Source: Desulfatibacillum sp. (GTDB taxonomy: Bacteria; Desulfobacterota; Desulfobacteria; Desulfobacterales; Desulfatibacillaceae). Taken from it: a stretch of 64,000 nt of DNA. The translations under genes were made by a program, and so were the position numbers. The DNA is taken from contig JAEINP010000014.1 in the NCBI GenBank assembly GCA_016342355.1, positions 1-64,000 on the forward strand. The letters run 5' to 3'. The notes beneath the pieces are model-generated. The model was not told the origin of the DNA. It saw only the letters and a program-made list of their open reading frames with translations, and made no database searches. Positions 47,840 through 57,031 of this stretch are shown here, in pieces (within the stretch, counting starts at the first letter, position 1; each line of letters begins with the position of its first letter).

Positions 47840-49330
47840 ATGAAATTGAGATGCTACCCTAAAAAAGAAGAGTTCATGCAACTGGCGCAAAAGGGAAACG
47901 TCATCCCTGTGTGCATGGAGATCCTTGCTGACACCGAAACCCCGGTTTCCGTTTTGTTGAAAAAGGCCGACGCCAACCCGGCGTTCCTATTGGAGAGTGT
48001 GGAAGGCGGGGAGCGGTGGGGCCGGTATAGCTTTTTGGGAACCTCGGCCCATGCCCATGTGCGGGTCTTCGCCGATGACGTGGAGGTCAGCAGCCGGGAT
48101 TCCACCCGAAGAATTCCCCACGGCGGCGACCCTTTGTCCGTGCTTCGGGACATCATGAAGGTTTTTGTGCCGGTTAATCTGCCGGATTTGCCCAGATTCT
48201 GGGGCGGCATGGTGGGCTACCTGGCCTATGAAATGGTGTCGTTCTTTGAGCGCATTCCCCACGATACTCCGGCGGACAAGCCCCTGGCCCATTTTATGAT
48301 CACGGACGAGTTGTACGTGTTTGACAACGTCAAGCATACCCTCACCATGGTGGCTCATGTGTTTCTGGAAAACGGCCAGGACCCCGCCAGGGAATTTGAT
48401 CACGCCAGGGAACGCCTTGAGAGGATGTATGGGTCTCTGTCTGACTCCCCTTCGCCCAGTCTGGCGAACAGCGAGGGCGCCGGAAGCCTTGTGGGCAAGT
48501 ACGACCCCTCCGACTACATGGCCGCGGTGGAAAAAACCAAGGAGCACATCAAGGCCGGGGATATTATCCAGGCGGTCATATCCCAGCCTTATGTGTGCTC
48601 CGCGCCGGTGGACCCGGCCAGCCTGTACAGAGCCCAACGGTACATCAATCCCTCTCCTTACATGTTCTTTTTCAACCTGGACAAGGTTTCCCTTATCGGC
48701 TCCTCCCCGGAAACCATGGTGCGTCTGGAAAACGGCGTGGCCACTCTCCGACCTATCGCCGGAACCCGTCCCAGGGGAAAAAACCAGCAGGAAGACCGGT
48801 CTTTGGCCGACGACCTGTTGAAGGACGAAAAAGAACGGGCCGAACATCTCATGCTGGTGGATCTTGGGCGCAACGACCTGGGCCGGGTCGCCCAGGTGGG
48901 CACGGTTCAGGTGACGGACCTCATGGTGGTGGAGCGTTATTCCCACGTCATGCATCTGGTTTCCAACATCACTTGCGATTTGAATCAGGACTGCGACGGC
49001 TTTGACCTGTTGCGGGCCACCTTTCCTGCAGGCACCCTGTCCGGCGCGCCTAAGGTCCGGGCCATGGAAATCATAGCGGAATTGGAAAAAGAGCCCCGGG
49101 GGCCTTATGGCGGCGCAGTGGGCTACATTTCCTTTTCCGGGAATATGGACCTTGCCATCACCATCCGCACTGCAACCGTGGAAGACGGCGTTCTGACCGT
49201 GCGTGCCGGTGCGGGCATTGTGGCGGATTCGGACCCGGAGCGGGAGCATCAGGAAACCGTGAACAAAGCAAAGGCCCTGGACCGGGCTATCAGTTTGGTT
49301 CGCAAGCCTCTGGATAAAAGTCTTGCATAG
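47840..49330 (+). CDS. trpE: Anthranilate synthase component I
   Basis: A 496-residue chorismate-utilising enzyme that makes anthranilate with TrpG. The N-terminal region contains [16 protein letters not shown], the tryptophan feedback-site ELLES-like motif (here LLES). The catalytic half shows [54 protein letters not shown] and [18 protein letters not shown], all typical. Its length is normal. It follows aroF by about 107 bp with a hairpin between, and precedes trpG. Confidence 0.97.
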   Translation: MKLRCYPKKEEFMQLAQKGNVIPVCMEILADTETPVSVLLKKADANPAFLLESVEGGERWGRYSFLGTSAHAHVRVFADDVEVSSRDSTRRIPHGGDPLSVLRDIMKVFVPVNLPDLPRFWGGMVGYLAYEMVSFFERIPHDTPADKPLAHFMITDELYVFDNVKHTLTMVAHVFLENGQDPAREFDHARERLERMYGSLSDSPSPSLANSEGAGSLVGKYDPSDYMAAVEKTKEHIKAGDIIQAVISQPYVCSAPVDPASLYRAQRYINPSPYMFFFNLDKVSLIGSSPETMVRLENGVATLRPIAGTRPRGKNQQEDRSLADDLLKDEKERAEHLMLVDLGRNDLGRVAQVGTVQVTDLMVVERYSHVMHLVSNITCDLNQDCDGFDLLRATFPAGTLSGAPKVRAMEIIAELEKEPRGPYGGAVGYISFSGNMDLAITIRTATVEDGVLTVRAGAGIVADSDPEREHQETVNKAKALDRAISLVRKPLDKSLA

Positions 49331-49347
49331 CCCTAAGGAGGCGCATA

Positions 49348-49929
49348 ATGATAATCATGATAGATAATTACGATTCCTTTACATACAACCTGGTCCAGTA
49401 TCTCAGGATGATGGGGGCCGAGGTGGAGGTTTTCAGGAACGACGCAGCCCGGGTGGACAGCCTGTTGGAAATGAAGCCCAAAGGCGTTGTCATCTCCCCA
49501 GGGCCGGGCAGGCCGGAAAGCGCCGGGGTCTCCCTGGATCTCATCAAGGCCTGCGCCGGAAAAATTCCTTTGCTGGGGGTTTGCCTGGGGCATCAGTCCA
49601 TAGGCCATGCTTTCGGCGCCACGGTGGGGCCTGCAAAAAGGCTCATGCACGGCAAGACCTCCCAGGTTACGGCGGACGGTAAAGGCGTATTTACGGGCAT
49701 CAAGGCCCCATTTGCGGCCATGCGTTATCATTCTTTGGCGATTTTGGAGGAAACCCTGCCCGATTGCCTGGAAGCGACCGCCCATTCCGATGACGGGGAA
49801 ATCATGGGCCTGCGTCATAAGGAATATGCCGTGGAGGGGATACAGTTTCATCCCGAGTCCATCATGACTCCTCTGGGAAAAAGAATGCTCAGGAACTTTT
49901 TGATCCTGTCCGGTGAAATTGTAAACTGA
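49348..49929 (+). CDS. trpG: Anthranilate synthase component II (glutamine amidotransferase)
   Basis: A 193-residue class I glutaminase that delivers ammonia to TrpE. It starts [17 protein letters not shown]; the oxyanion loop is [11 protein letters not shown], the catalytic cysteine is in [10 protein letters not shown], and the His/Glu pair is in GIQFHPES. It is a free-standing subunit, not fused to TrpD. AAGGAGG lies seven bases before the ATG. The stop is followed by 290 bp with two hairpin repeats before trpD. Confidence 0.97.
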   Translation: MIIMIDNYDSFTYNLVQYLRMMGAEVEVFRNDAARVDSLLEMKPKGVVISPGPGRPESAGVSLDLIKACAGKIPLLGVCLGHQSIGHAFGATVGPAKRLMHGKTSQVTADGKGVFTGIKAPFAAMRYHSLAILEETLPDCLEATAHSDDGEIMGLRHKEYAVEGIQFHPESIMTPLGKRMLRNFLILSGEIVN

Positions 49930-50001
49930 CAATATACAAGGCAGCCTGACCTCCATTATTATTTAGTAAGGAAGGTTCGCCCAAAAGGATGTTTTGCAAC
50001 C

Positions 50002-50024
50002 CCCTCCCCCTTGACGGGGGAGGG
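50002..50024. repeat. Palindromic repeat CCCTCCCCC-N5-GGGGGAGGG
   Basis: A nine-base perfect inverted repeat in the trpG-trpD gap, followed by GGGGTGGGGGTGA. It resembles short intergenic palindromes common in many bacterial genomes. No T-run follows, so termination is unlikely. Together with copy B of the dispersed repeat it lengthens this otherwise tight operon gap to 290 bp. Confidence 0.6.
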
Positions 50025-50063
50025 CCGGGGTGGGGGTGATAATGAGTAATGCCGAAGAAAATT

Positions 50064-50106
50064 CCCCCCATCCTGTCCTTTCCCCGCAAGGGGGGAAGGG
50101 ACGAAG
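50064..50106. repeat. Dispersed palindromic repeat, copy B
   Basis: CCCCCCATCCTGTCCTTTCC, then CCGCAAGGGGGGAAGGG and ACGAAG. It is almost identical to copy C at 54736-54779 and partly to copy A at 30933-30993. The stem is CCTTTCCCC/GGGGGGAAGG with GCAA as loop. It lies within the trp operon, between trpG and trpD. Confidence 0.8.
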
Positions 50107-50219
50107 ATTCACGAACTTCAACCAATAAATGATTCGTGGGTCGAGTTTAAAACATCCGTGCGTAGCGCAAATTGATTCCAACTTTGATTGTTTTAAAACA
50201 AAATATGGGAGGATACAGC

Positions 50220-51236
50220 ATGTTCACGGAATTGTTGCAAAAGATAGTTAAAAGGCAGGACTTGGCGGAAGACGAAATGACCCGGGCCATGGACGCCATC
50301 ATGAGCGGCGAGGTGGAAGTTCCGGCTATTGCGGCCTTTATGGCGGCCCTGGCCACCAAAGGCGAGACTTTCACCGAACTGGCGGGCGCAGCCCGGTCCA
50401 TGCGCCGGAAAGCCACCCGCATCCATGTGTCGTCCAACACGGTGGTGGACACCTGCGGCACGGGCGGGGACGGCGCCAGCACCTTTAACATATCCACCAC
50501 CAGCGCCTTTGTGGTTGCGGGTTGCGGGGTGACGGTGGCCAAGCACGGCAACCGGTCTGTGTCCAGCAAATGCGGCAGCGCCGACGTGCTGGAGGCCCTG
50601 GGCGTCAAACTGGACACCCATCCCGAAGTAGTGGAGCAGGGCATCGAGGAAATCGGCATCGGGTTTTTGTTCGCGCCCATGTATCACAGCGCCATGCGTT
50701 TCGCCATGCCAGCCCGCAAGGCCGTTGGCATCCGGTCCATATTCAACATGTTGGGACCATTGACCAATCCCGCCGGGGCCAACTGCCAGCTTTTGGGGGT
50801 CTATGATCCCAAATTAACCGAAATGTTCGCCGAAGCCCTCAAGCTCCTGGGCGCCAGAAAAGCCTTTGTGGTCCATGGACACGACGGGCTGGACGAAATT
50901 TCCATTTGCGCACCCACCCGCATTTCCGAACTCTCAGACGGGATGGTCCGCACTTACGACGTGTTGCCCGAGCAACTGGTGGGCGAAGCCTGCGAGATTT
51001 CCGATTTGGTGGGGGGCGACGCCCAAACCAACGCGGGCATCACCAAAAAGATTTTGGAAGGGGAACCCGGCCCCCGATTGGACGTGGTGGTGGTCAACGC
51101 CGGGGCTGCTTTGGTCGCAGCCGGTGTGGCCGAGGATTTCAAGGCGGGTATCGCCAAGGCCCGGGAAGCGGTCAGCTCCGGCGCGGCCATGGCCAAGCTG
51201 GAAGCCCTGGTCAAGTTCACCCGGGAGAACGGTTGA
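50220..51236 (+). CDS. trpD: Anthranilate phosphoribosyltransferase
   Basis: A 338-residue enzyme joining anthranilate to PRPP. The PRPP/Mg site is VDTCGTGGDGASTFNIST; VAKHGNRSVSSKCGSADVLEALG, split at the glycine turn, binds anthranilate. RKAVGIRSIFNMLGPLTNPA and FVVHGHDGLDEIS are also typical. The start at 50220 follows GGGAGGA; the upstream part of the open frame is non-coding. It is the full-length single-domain form. Confidence 0.97.
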   Translation: MFTELLQKIVKRQDLAEDEMTRAMDAIMSGEVEVPAIAAFMAALATKGETFTELAGAARSMRRKATRIHVSSNTVVDTCGTGGDGASTFNISTTSAFVVAGCGVTVAKHGNRSVSSKCGSADVLEALGVKLDTHPEVVEQGIEEIGIGFLFAPMYHSAMRFAMPARKAVGIRSIFNMLGPLTNPAGANCQLLGVYDPKLTEMFAEALKLLGARKAFVVHGHDGLDEISICAPTRISELSDGMVRTYDVLPEQLVGEACEISDLVGGDAQTNAGITKKILEGEPGPRLDVVVVNAGAALVAAGVAEDFKAGIAKAREAVSSGAAMAKLEALVKFTRENG

Positions 51237-51246
51237 GGAGCCACCA

Positions 51247-52050
51247 ATGGGAGATAAACCAGACATTCTGACTGCCATCCTTAACCACAAGAAGGAAGAG
51301 GTGGAAGTCTGCCGGAAAAGGGTTTCGGAAGAAGACTTGGCCCGTCAGGCCAAGGAGCAAACCAGGCAGCGGCGATTTTTCATGGAAAGGCTGTCCAAGC
51401 CCGGTCCCTTTGGCGCGAACATCATTGCTGAAATCAAACGAGCCTCCCCGTCCAAGGGAATTATCAAGGAAGGGCTGGACCCCGCCATCCAGGCCATGGC
51501 CTATGAAAAGGGCGGGGCCGCTGCCATGTCCGTGCTAACTGATGAAAAATACTTCAAGGGCTCGCCGGAAGATTTGAAGGCCGCTCGCGCCGCATGCGGC
51601 TTGCCTGTCCTGCGTAAGGATTTCATCGTCTCCCGGTATCAGATTTACGAGGCGGCGGTCATGGGCGCGGACGCTATTCTGCTTATCGCCCGGGCCTTGA
51701 CCGTGGATTTCATGCGGCAATCGCTGGAATTATGCAAGGAACTGGGCCTGGACGCCCTGGTGGAGGTTCATTCGGAAGATGAACTGGATCAGGCCGGGGA
51801 AGCAGGGGCGCGGCTGGTGGGCGTCAACAACCGGGATCTCAAGACCTTTGTCACGGACCTGGAAACCACAATTCGATTGCGCAAGCGCATGACAGCGGAT
51901 CAGATCGCCGTGGGAGAAAGCGGCATCCGGGACCGGGCCGACATCCAAAGGCTGTTGGACGCCGGAGTGTTTAATTTTCTCATCGGCGAAACCCTGGTGC
52001 GCAGCGTTAGCCCGGAAAAAACCATTCGGGAACTCCTGGGGGCGGCATGA
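51247..52050 (+). CDS. trpC: Indole-3-glycerol phosphate synthase
   Basis: A 267-residue TIM barrel closing the indole ring. ILNHKKEEVE opens the N-terminal helical extension; IIAEIKRASPSKG supplies the catalytic Lys and substrate-binding Ser, LRKDFIVSRYQIYEA, DALVEVHSEDELD, VGVNNRDLKTF and GESGIRDRADI follow. GAGGAG precedes ATG 51247, ten bases after trpD. It is a separate enzyme, not fused to TrpF. Its stop overlaps the trpF start by four bases (ATGA). Confidence 0.97.
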   Translation: MGDKPDILTAILNHKKEEVEVCRKRVSEEDLARQAKEQTRQRRFFMERLSKPGPFGANIIAEIKRASPSKGIIKEGLDPAIQAMAYEKGGAAAMSVLTDEKYFKGSPEDLKAARAACGLPVLRKDFIVSRYQIYEAAVMGADAILLIARALTVDFMRQSLELCKELGLDALVEVHSEDELDQAGEAGARLVGVNNRDLKTFVTDLETTIRLRKRMTADQIAVGESGIRDRADIQRLLDAGVFNFLIGETLVRSVSPEKTIRELLGAA

Positions 52051-52703
52051 GCGTTCAAATCAAGATATGCGGCCTGACCAACCCGGATCATGCCCTGGAA
52101 TGCGCCAACCTGGGCGCGGACGCCATAGGCCTGGTTTTTTACCCTCCCAGTCCCCGGTTTGTTTCGGACGAGGCAGCCCTGGAAATCAGTCAGGCTTTGC
52201 CAAAGCACGTTGCCAGGGTCGGGGTTTTTGTCAACGAGTCCTACGAGGTTGTAATGGACAAGGTGAGGGCCTGCGGCCTGACCATGGCCCAGTTGCACGG
52301 CCAGGAAAACCCGGAATTGGTGGATAGGCTGGAAAACGTCGGGGTAGGGGTGATCAAGGTGTTTTTCGCCAATAAGGAACCCTTATTCACTGCTATGGGC
52401 TTGTACCGTGCCTCGGCCTGTCTGGTGGAGTGCGCCGGGGAAAAACTTCCCGGGGGCAACGCCAAAGCCTGGGCCTGGCGGACGGCCAGGGGGATAAGCA
52501 AGCACATGCCCCTGGCCCTGGCAGGCGGTTTAGACCCGGAAAATGTCTCGCAGGCGATTGCGGACGCCATGCCCGACGCCCTGGACGTGAGTTCAGGGGT
52601 GGAATCCGCCCCGGCAATCAAGGATATGGACAAGGTAAAACGATTTTTGGAAAACGCATCCCAAACGGGAATCAGCTATACAACAAGGAAGGTGTTCTCA
52701 TGA
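52047..52703 (+). CDS. trpF: Phosphoribosylanthranilate isomerase
   Basis: A 218-residue TIM barrel performing the Amadori rearrangement. [11 protein letters not shown] holds the catalytic Cys; [22 protein letters not shown] and LHGQENPE match the family, and [12 protein letters not shown] with [11 protein letters not shown] binds the phosphate. The catalytic Asp region is poorly conserved in its middle ([16 protein letters not shown]), where LLDTxxxxxxGG is usual: the Asp is replaced by Glu or shifted. It overlaps trpC and trpB by ATGA on both sides. Confidence 0.93.
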   Translation: MSVQIKICGLTNPDHALECANLGADAIGLVFYPPSPRFVSDEAALEISQALPKHVARVGVFVNESYEVVMDKVRACGLTMAQLHGQENPELVDRLENVGVGVIKVFFANKEPLFTAMGLYRASACLVECAGEKLPGGNAKAWAWRTARGISKHMPLALAGGLDPENVSQAIADAMPDALDVSSGVESAPAIKDMDKVKRFLENASQTGISYTTRKVFS

Positions 52704-53902
52704 ATATTCAAGATATGCCCGATGCAAGAGGCCACTATGGAGCATTTGGAGGCAGGTACATCGCCGAAACCCTCATGCCCGCTATCCTGGAACTGACCCA
52801 GGCCTACAATGAGGCCAAGGTCAGCCAGGAATTCCAGGACGGCCTGGCCAAACTTTTCACCAATTATGTAGGCAGACCTACGCCCCTGTTTTTCGCCCAA
52901 CGCCTTACGGAAAAAATGGGCGGCGCGAAAATTTATTTGAAACGGGAAGACCTGGCCCACACCGGCGCCCATAAGATCAACAACACCATGGGGCAAGCCC
53001 TCCTGGCTCACCACATGGGCAAAACCAAGGTCATAGCCGAAACCGGCGCGGGCCAGCATGGGGTGGCCACAGCCACGGCAGCCGCATTTTTCGGCATGGA
53101 GTGCAAGGTGTTTATGGGTGTGGAGGACATCGCCCGACAGGCCCCCAACGTCAAACGCATGGAGCTATTGGGCGCGGAAGTGATGCCCGTGACTTCCGGC
53201 ACCGGCACCCTTAAGGACGCCATGAACGAGGCCATGCGCTTTTGGGTGGGAGCGGTGGAAGATACCTTTTATGTGATCGGCTCCGTGGCCGGACCCCATC
53301 CTTACCCGGAAATGGTGCGGGATTTCCAACGGGTCATCGGGGACGAAGCACGGCGCCAGATCATGGAGGCCGAAGGAAGACTGCCAGACACTCTGGTGGC
53401 ATGCGTAGGCGGCGGCAGCAATGCCATGGGCCTGTTCTATCCCTTTGTCGGGGACAAGGGCGTGGAACTGGTTGGCGTGGAAGCGGCGGGAACCGGCATA
53501 GCGACCGGCAAGCATTCCGCATCCCTGGGCGCGGGGGAGGTCGGCGTACTCCATGGGTCCAAGTCCTATGTGCTTCAGACGCCCGACGGGCAAATTCAGG
53601 AAGCCCATTCGGTTTCCGCAGGCCTGGACTATCCCGGCGTGGGACCCGAGCATGCCTTGTTGAAGGAAGAGGGCAGGGCGCGGTATGTTTCCATTGAGGA
53701 CGATCAGGCCCTGAACGCTTTCCATACCCTGTCCCGGGCCGAAGGCATTCTGCCCGCTCTGGAAAGTTCTCACGCCGTGGCCTGGGCCATGGAAGAGGCG
53801 GCAAGAAGGCCCAAGGAAGACATCATTTTGGTGAATCTTTCCGGCAGGGGCGACAAAGACCTGGAAACCGTACTCAAATATATGGCGCAAAAAGGGGCTT
53901 AA
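52700..53902 (+). CDS. trpB: Tryptophan synthase beta chain
   Basis: A 400-residue PLP enzyme joining indole and serine. The PLP lysine is in THAGAHKINN-like [12 protein letters not shown], the glutamate-loop [16 protein letters not shown] binds serine, and the phosphate cup is [27 protein letters not shown] and [10 protein letters not shown] are also typical of the TrpB1 class. The start at 52700 overlaps the trpF stop by ATGA. It precedes trpA, its partner in the channelled complex, by two bases. Confidence 0.97.
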   Translation: MNIQDMPDARGHYGAFGGRYIAETLMPAILELTQAYNEAKVSQEFQDGLAKLFTNYVGRPTPLFFAQRLTEKMGGAKIYLKREDLAHTGAHKINNTMGQALLAHHMGKTKVIAETGAGQHGVATATAAAFFGMECKVFMGVEDIARQAPNVKRMELLGAEVMPVTSGTGTLKDAMNEAMRFWVGAVEDTFYVIGSVAGPHPYPEMVRDFQRVIGDEARRQIMEAEGRLPDTLVACVGGGSNAMGLFYPFVGDKGVELVGVEAAGTGIATGKHSASLGAGEVGVLHGSKSYVLQTPDGQIQEAHSVSAGLDYPGVGPEHALLKEEGRARYVSIEDDQALNAFHTLSRAEGILPALESSHAVAWAMEEAARRPKEDIILVNLSGRGDKDLETVLKYMAQKGA

Positions 53903-53904
53903 TC

Positions 53905-54702
53905 ATGAGCTGCATAAAAAATGGTTTTGAAACATTAAAGGGTAAAAACGAAAAAGCCCTTGTGGGCTTTGTGACCGCCGGAGACCCGGACTTTGACAGA
54001 TCCGTGGAAATCGTCCGCGCCATGTGCGACGGGGGCATGGATGTTTTGGAATTGGGCATTCCTTTTTCGGACCCCACGGCGGACGGCCCGGTGATCCAAC
54101 GTTCCTCCCAGCGGGCGTTGAAGTCCGGCATGAGCCTTGTTCGGGTGCTGGAAATGGTCAAGATCGTTCGGGGCTTCACATCCATTCCCATTGTCCTGTT
54201 CGGCTACTACAACCCGATTTTCAGGTATGGGGGCAAGGCTTTCTGTCAGGACTCCCTGGCCGCCGGGACGGACGGGGTGTTGATTGTGGATCTGCCCCCG
54301 GAGGAATCGGCGGAACTCACTTCCCAATGGGAAGGGGCTGATTTTGATTTTATCCGTCTGGTGGCCCCCACCACGGGACCGGACCGCATGAAGCAAATTG
54401 CCGACGAGGCCTCGGGGTTCATCTATCTGGTTTCCATGACCGGGGTCACGGGCAGCCAGGGACTGGACAGCTCCAAGGTAGGGGCGGTCATTGCCCCTCT
54501 CAAAGCCGTGACGGACTTGCCGGTATGCGTGGGCTTTGGCATATCCACGCCTGACCATGTGAAAGCGGTGGCTATGGTCTCCGATGGCGTGGTTGTGGGG
54601 TCCGCCTTTGAAAGGCTGATCGAGGAAAACCTGGAAAACCCGGGCCTGTGCGGCATGGTGCGGGAATACACCCAGTCCCTGAAAGACGCCACCAAAATTT
54701 AG
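53905..54702 (+). CDS. trpA: Tryptophan synthase alpha chain
   Basis: A 265-residue TIM barrel that cleaves indole-3-glycerol phosphate. The catalytic Glu is in [16 protein letters not shown], the catalytic Asp in [10 protein letters not shown], and [10 protein letters not shown] and [11 protein letters not shown] bind substrate and phosphate. The length is standard. It is the last trp gene before a 230-bp gap holding repeat copy C, then aroB. Confidence 0.97.
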   Translation: MSCIKNGFETLKGKNEKALVGFVTAGDPDFDRSVEIVRAMCDGGMDVLELGIPFSDPTADGPVIQRSSQRALKSGMSLVRVLEMVKIVRGFTSIPIVLFGYYNPIFRYGGKAFCQDSLAAGTDGVLIVDLPPEESAELTSQWEGADFDFIRLVAPTTGPDRMKQIADEASGFIYLVSMTGVTGSQGLDSSKVGAVIAPLKAVTDLPVCVGFGISTPDHVKAVAMVSDGVVVGSAFERLIEENLENPGLCGMVREYTQSLKDATKI

Positions 54703-54735
54703 AGAATTTGGGGCCATTTAGGGGTCAAATCATTA

Positions 54736-54779
54736 CCCCCCCATCCTGTCCTTCCCCCGCAAGGGGGGAAGGGACGAAG
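54736..54779. repeat. Dispersed palindromic repeat, copy C
   Basis: CCCCCCATCCTGTCCTTCCC then CCGCAAGGGGGGAAGGG and ACGAAG, nearly identical to copy B. The stem is CCTTCCCCC/GGGGGGAAGG. It sits 34 bp after trpA, between trpA and aroB. Confidence 0.8.
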
Positions 54780-54931
54780 TTTTAAGGATTTTGGCCTCAG
54801 GAAAATGCGCGGGCGGTTAGCGAGTAATCGGTTCGCAACCCAATTGAATGCCAATAACGAAAGTTTGTATGAAAATTTTCATCCTCTGTTGTGGGCCACG
54901 GGTCCATGTGTTTTGAGAAAGAAATAGGAAA

Positions 54932-55957
54932 ATGGTCAGAGAACTGAAGATATCAGGCAAGACCGGCGATTCCAGGATTATGGTGGGGGAGGCCCTGGGA
55001 AACCTGGGCCTCCACCTGCCCAAAGGCAAAACCGCCGTCATCATCACAGATACGACGGTCAACAGCCTGTACGGAAACCTGTTTCCGGTATGCCCGGTGC
55101 TGGAGATCGGCGAAGGAGAGAGCGTCAAGACTCTGGAGACAGTCGCTTTCCTCATGGGCGAACTGGTGGCTTTGGGCCTGGACCGCTCCTGTTTTATTGT
55201 GGGGATCGGCGGCGGTATTGTATGTGATGTAGCGGGCTTTGTGGCTTCCACCTTCCTGCGCGGCGTGGATTTCGGGTTTTGCCCCACCACGCTCCTGGCC
55301 CAGGTGGACGCCAGCGTGGGCGGTAAAAACGGGATTAATTTCCAGGGTTACAAGAACATGATGGGCGTGTTTAACCAGCCCTCCTTTGTGCTGTGCGACC
55401 CCAAGGTATTGAAAACCCTGCCCCGGGACCAAGTGGCCAGCGGATTCGCCGAGATCGTCAAGCACGGGGCGATCCGGGACGAATCCCATTTCGCCCTGCT
55501 GGAGGACAACAAGGCCAAGGCTTTGGCGCTGGACGTCGAATTCATGGTCCATTTGATTTACGATTCCATCGCCATCAAGGCGGACGTGGTCAACCAGGAC
55601 GAAAAGGAAACCGGAATCAGGAAGATATTGAATTTCGGGCATACCTACGGCCACGCCCTGGAAAAGGTGGGGGGAGTCTCCCACGGAAAGGCGGTCAGCG
55701 CAGGTATGGCCATGGCGTGCAATTTGTCCATGGACCGGGGGCTGTTGAAGGAAGTGGACAGCGAACGCATCAAGAGGTTGCTGTCGGACATGGGTCTTCC
55801 CTTGCACATTGACGTGGATCCTGGCAAGGCCCTGGACGCCTTGGCCAAGGATAAGAAAAAGTTGGGGGATGCCATCCAGTTTGTCCTGTTAAAAGGCTTA
55901 GGCCAGGCGGTGGTGGAGAAGATTTCCATCCGGGAATTGGAAAAAAAACTCTGTTAA
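54932..55957 (+). CDS. aroB: 3-dehydroquinate synthase
   Basis: A 341-residue NAD-dependent enzyme forming 3-dehydroquinate from DAHP. GIGGGIVCDVAGFVASTFLRG binds NAD (motif runs about residues 90-110), PTTLLAQVDASVGGKNGIN holds catalytic and zinc residues, LPRDQVASGFAEIVKHG and NFGHTYGHALEKV supply the zinc Glu and His. The C-terminus reads KISIRELEKKLC. A second copy of the last 88 bp lies at 57752-57839. It follows the trp genes in the same direction, so may be part of the same transcript. Confidence 0.95.
   Translation: MVRELKISGKTGDSRIMVGEALGNLGLHLPKGKTAVIITDTTVNSLYGNLFPVCPVLEIGEGESVKTLETVAFLMGELVALGLDRSCFIVGIGGGIVCDVAGFVASTFLRGVDFGFCPTTLLAQVDASVGGKNGINFQGYKNMMGVFNQPSFVLCDPKVLKTLPRDQVASGFAEIVKHGAIRDESHFALLEDNKAKALALDVEFMVHLIYDSIAIKADVVNQDEKETGIRKILNFGHTYGHALEKVGGVSHGKAVSAGMAMACNLSMDRGLLKEVDSERIKRLLSDMGLPLHIDVDPGKALDALAKDKKKLGDAIQFVLLKGLGQAVVEKISIRELEKKLC
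55870..55957 (+). repeat. Left copy of duplicated aroB 3' end
   Basis: The last 88 bp of aroB, including its stop, are repeated at 57752-57839 with no indels and about 15 mismatches. A block of 35 bp (55913-55947) is identical. The two copies bracket the two-gene islet. Confidence 0.85.
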
Positions 55958-56170
55958 TCCAATCCTTGAGACTAAAAAGTGTCATGCTCGCATTTGCATA
56001 AAAAAAATGTCGGATCTCTTCGTATTTATGACGAGGGCATTCATTTTTTTTAAGGACTGTTCTCTTGCAGCCGATGGAATGGTAAGGCATAGCCATCCCA
56101 AATATTTGGTTCTATCCTAAAGGCAACTTGCCGATATATTGATGATTGTTAGGTATATTGAATTTCGTAG

Positions 56171-56199
56171 TTGCACGATATCAATTAAGGCTTTACAAT
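56171..56199 (+). promoter_or_regulatory. Possible promoter of the islet gene pair
   Basis: TTGCAC (56171-56176) and TACAAT (56194-56199) are spaced 17 bp apart in an AT-rich stretch, 52 bp before the first islet gene. The -10 matches five of six consensus bases, the -35 only three. Confidence 0.35.
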
Positions 56200-56251
56200 T
56201 AGCGTGGGATTTGGTTAAATTTTTATCTTTTTTTATTAGGTACACACGAAA

Positions 56252-57031
56252 ATGACCGACTATCGAAAAATTGACCACCTGCTTCAGTATATCCTTACTT
56301 TGGCGGGGGAGGAGGAATGGGATAACCGGGAACTCGGCCCCATCCACCTTATAAAATATTTGTACCTATCCGACTTGGCCTATGCGACCGATACGGGCGG
56401 GGAGACGTTTACTGGGCTGCCATGGCGATTTTATAAATTCGGGCCATGGGTCGAAATAGCCTACGAGCGGATAGAGCCCGCCATGTTGGCTATCGGAGCG
56501 AAAGAACGCATTTTTTCCACTCCCAAATATGATGACATTAAGCGGTATTCGAAGGTGGACGACCGTTTGCTCTCTCAACTGGAAGAAGGGGTGCCTCTCG
56601 TTATTTGTGGCCCGCTCCGTAAGGCGGTTCATGAGTTTGGCTCGGATACGGAAAGCCTTTTGGATTATGTGTACAAGACCTTGCCCATGCTGAAGGCTGC
56701 CCCCAATGAGCCTCTGGACTTTTCCCAGGTAGCCCGGAAGCAAAAAGCGGACGAGCCGAAAACAGAGCAAGAAGCCCTGACCATGCGTCAAAAGAAAAAA
56801 CGGAAACAGGCAGTCGATGATTTGAAACGCAGATTCCAGCTAAGAACGGCCCCCAAGGACAATACGCTAGTCGCCCCGCAAGAAGAACCGCGCTATGATG
56901 ATGTGTTCTTTGAAGGGGTCGAATGGTTAGACCTCTTGCCAGGCGAGCCTGTTGAGCCTGGGGAAGCAATGGTGCATTTTCATCCCGATGTCTGGAAGTC
57001 AAAGGCCAGATATGATCCGGACTTATCCTGA
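56252..57031 (+). CDS. Panacea/SocA-like (DUF4065) protein, candidate antitoxin
   Basis: A 259-residue protein. Residues about 1-125 resemble the Panacea (DUF4065, SocA-type) domain: DHLLQYILTLAG, then HLIKYLYLSDLAYATDTGG, FTGLPWRFYKFGPWVEI and ERIEP, matching the usual Lys/Tyr-Leu helix and a KFGP turn in place of YGPV. A basic coiled segment (about 165-205, QKKKRKQAVDDLKRRF) leads to an acidic C-terminal part (YDDVFFEGVEWLDLL). Panacea domains are known as antitoxin parts that neutralise different toxins. The gene overlaps the next by 20 bp, typical of toxin-antitoxin pairs. The assignment is by motif pattern only. Confidence 0.6.
   Translation: MTDYRKIDHLLQYILTLAGEEEWDNRELGPIHLIKYLYLSDLAYATDTGGETFTGLPWRFYKFGPWVEIAYERIEPAMLAIGAKERIFSTPKYDDIKRYSKVDDRLLSQLEEGVPLVICGPLRKAVHEFGSDTESLLDYVYKTLPMLKAAPNEPLDFSQVARKQKADEPKTEQEALTMRQKKKRKQAVDDLKRRFQLRTAPKDNTLVAPQEEPRYDDVFFEGVEWLDLLPGEPVEPGEAMVHFHPDVWKSKARYDPDLS

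Noticed and set aside
50002-50106. A CRISPR-like array in the trpG-trpD gap
   Set aside because: There are only two unlike palindromes without regular spacing or spacers.
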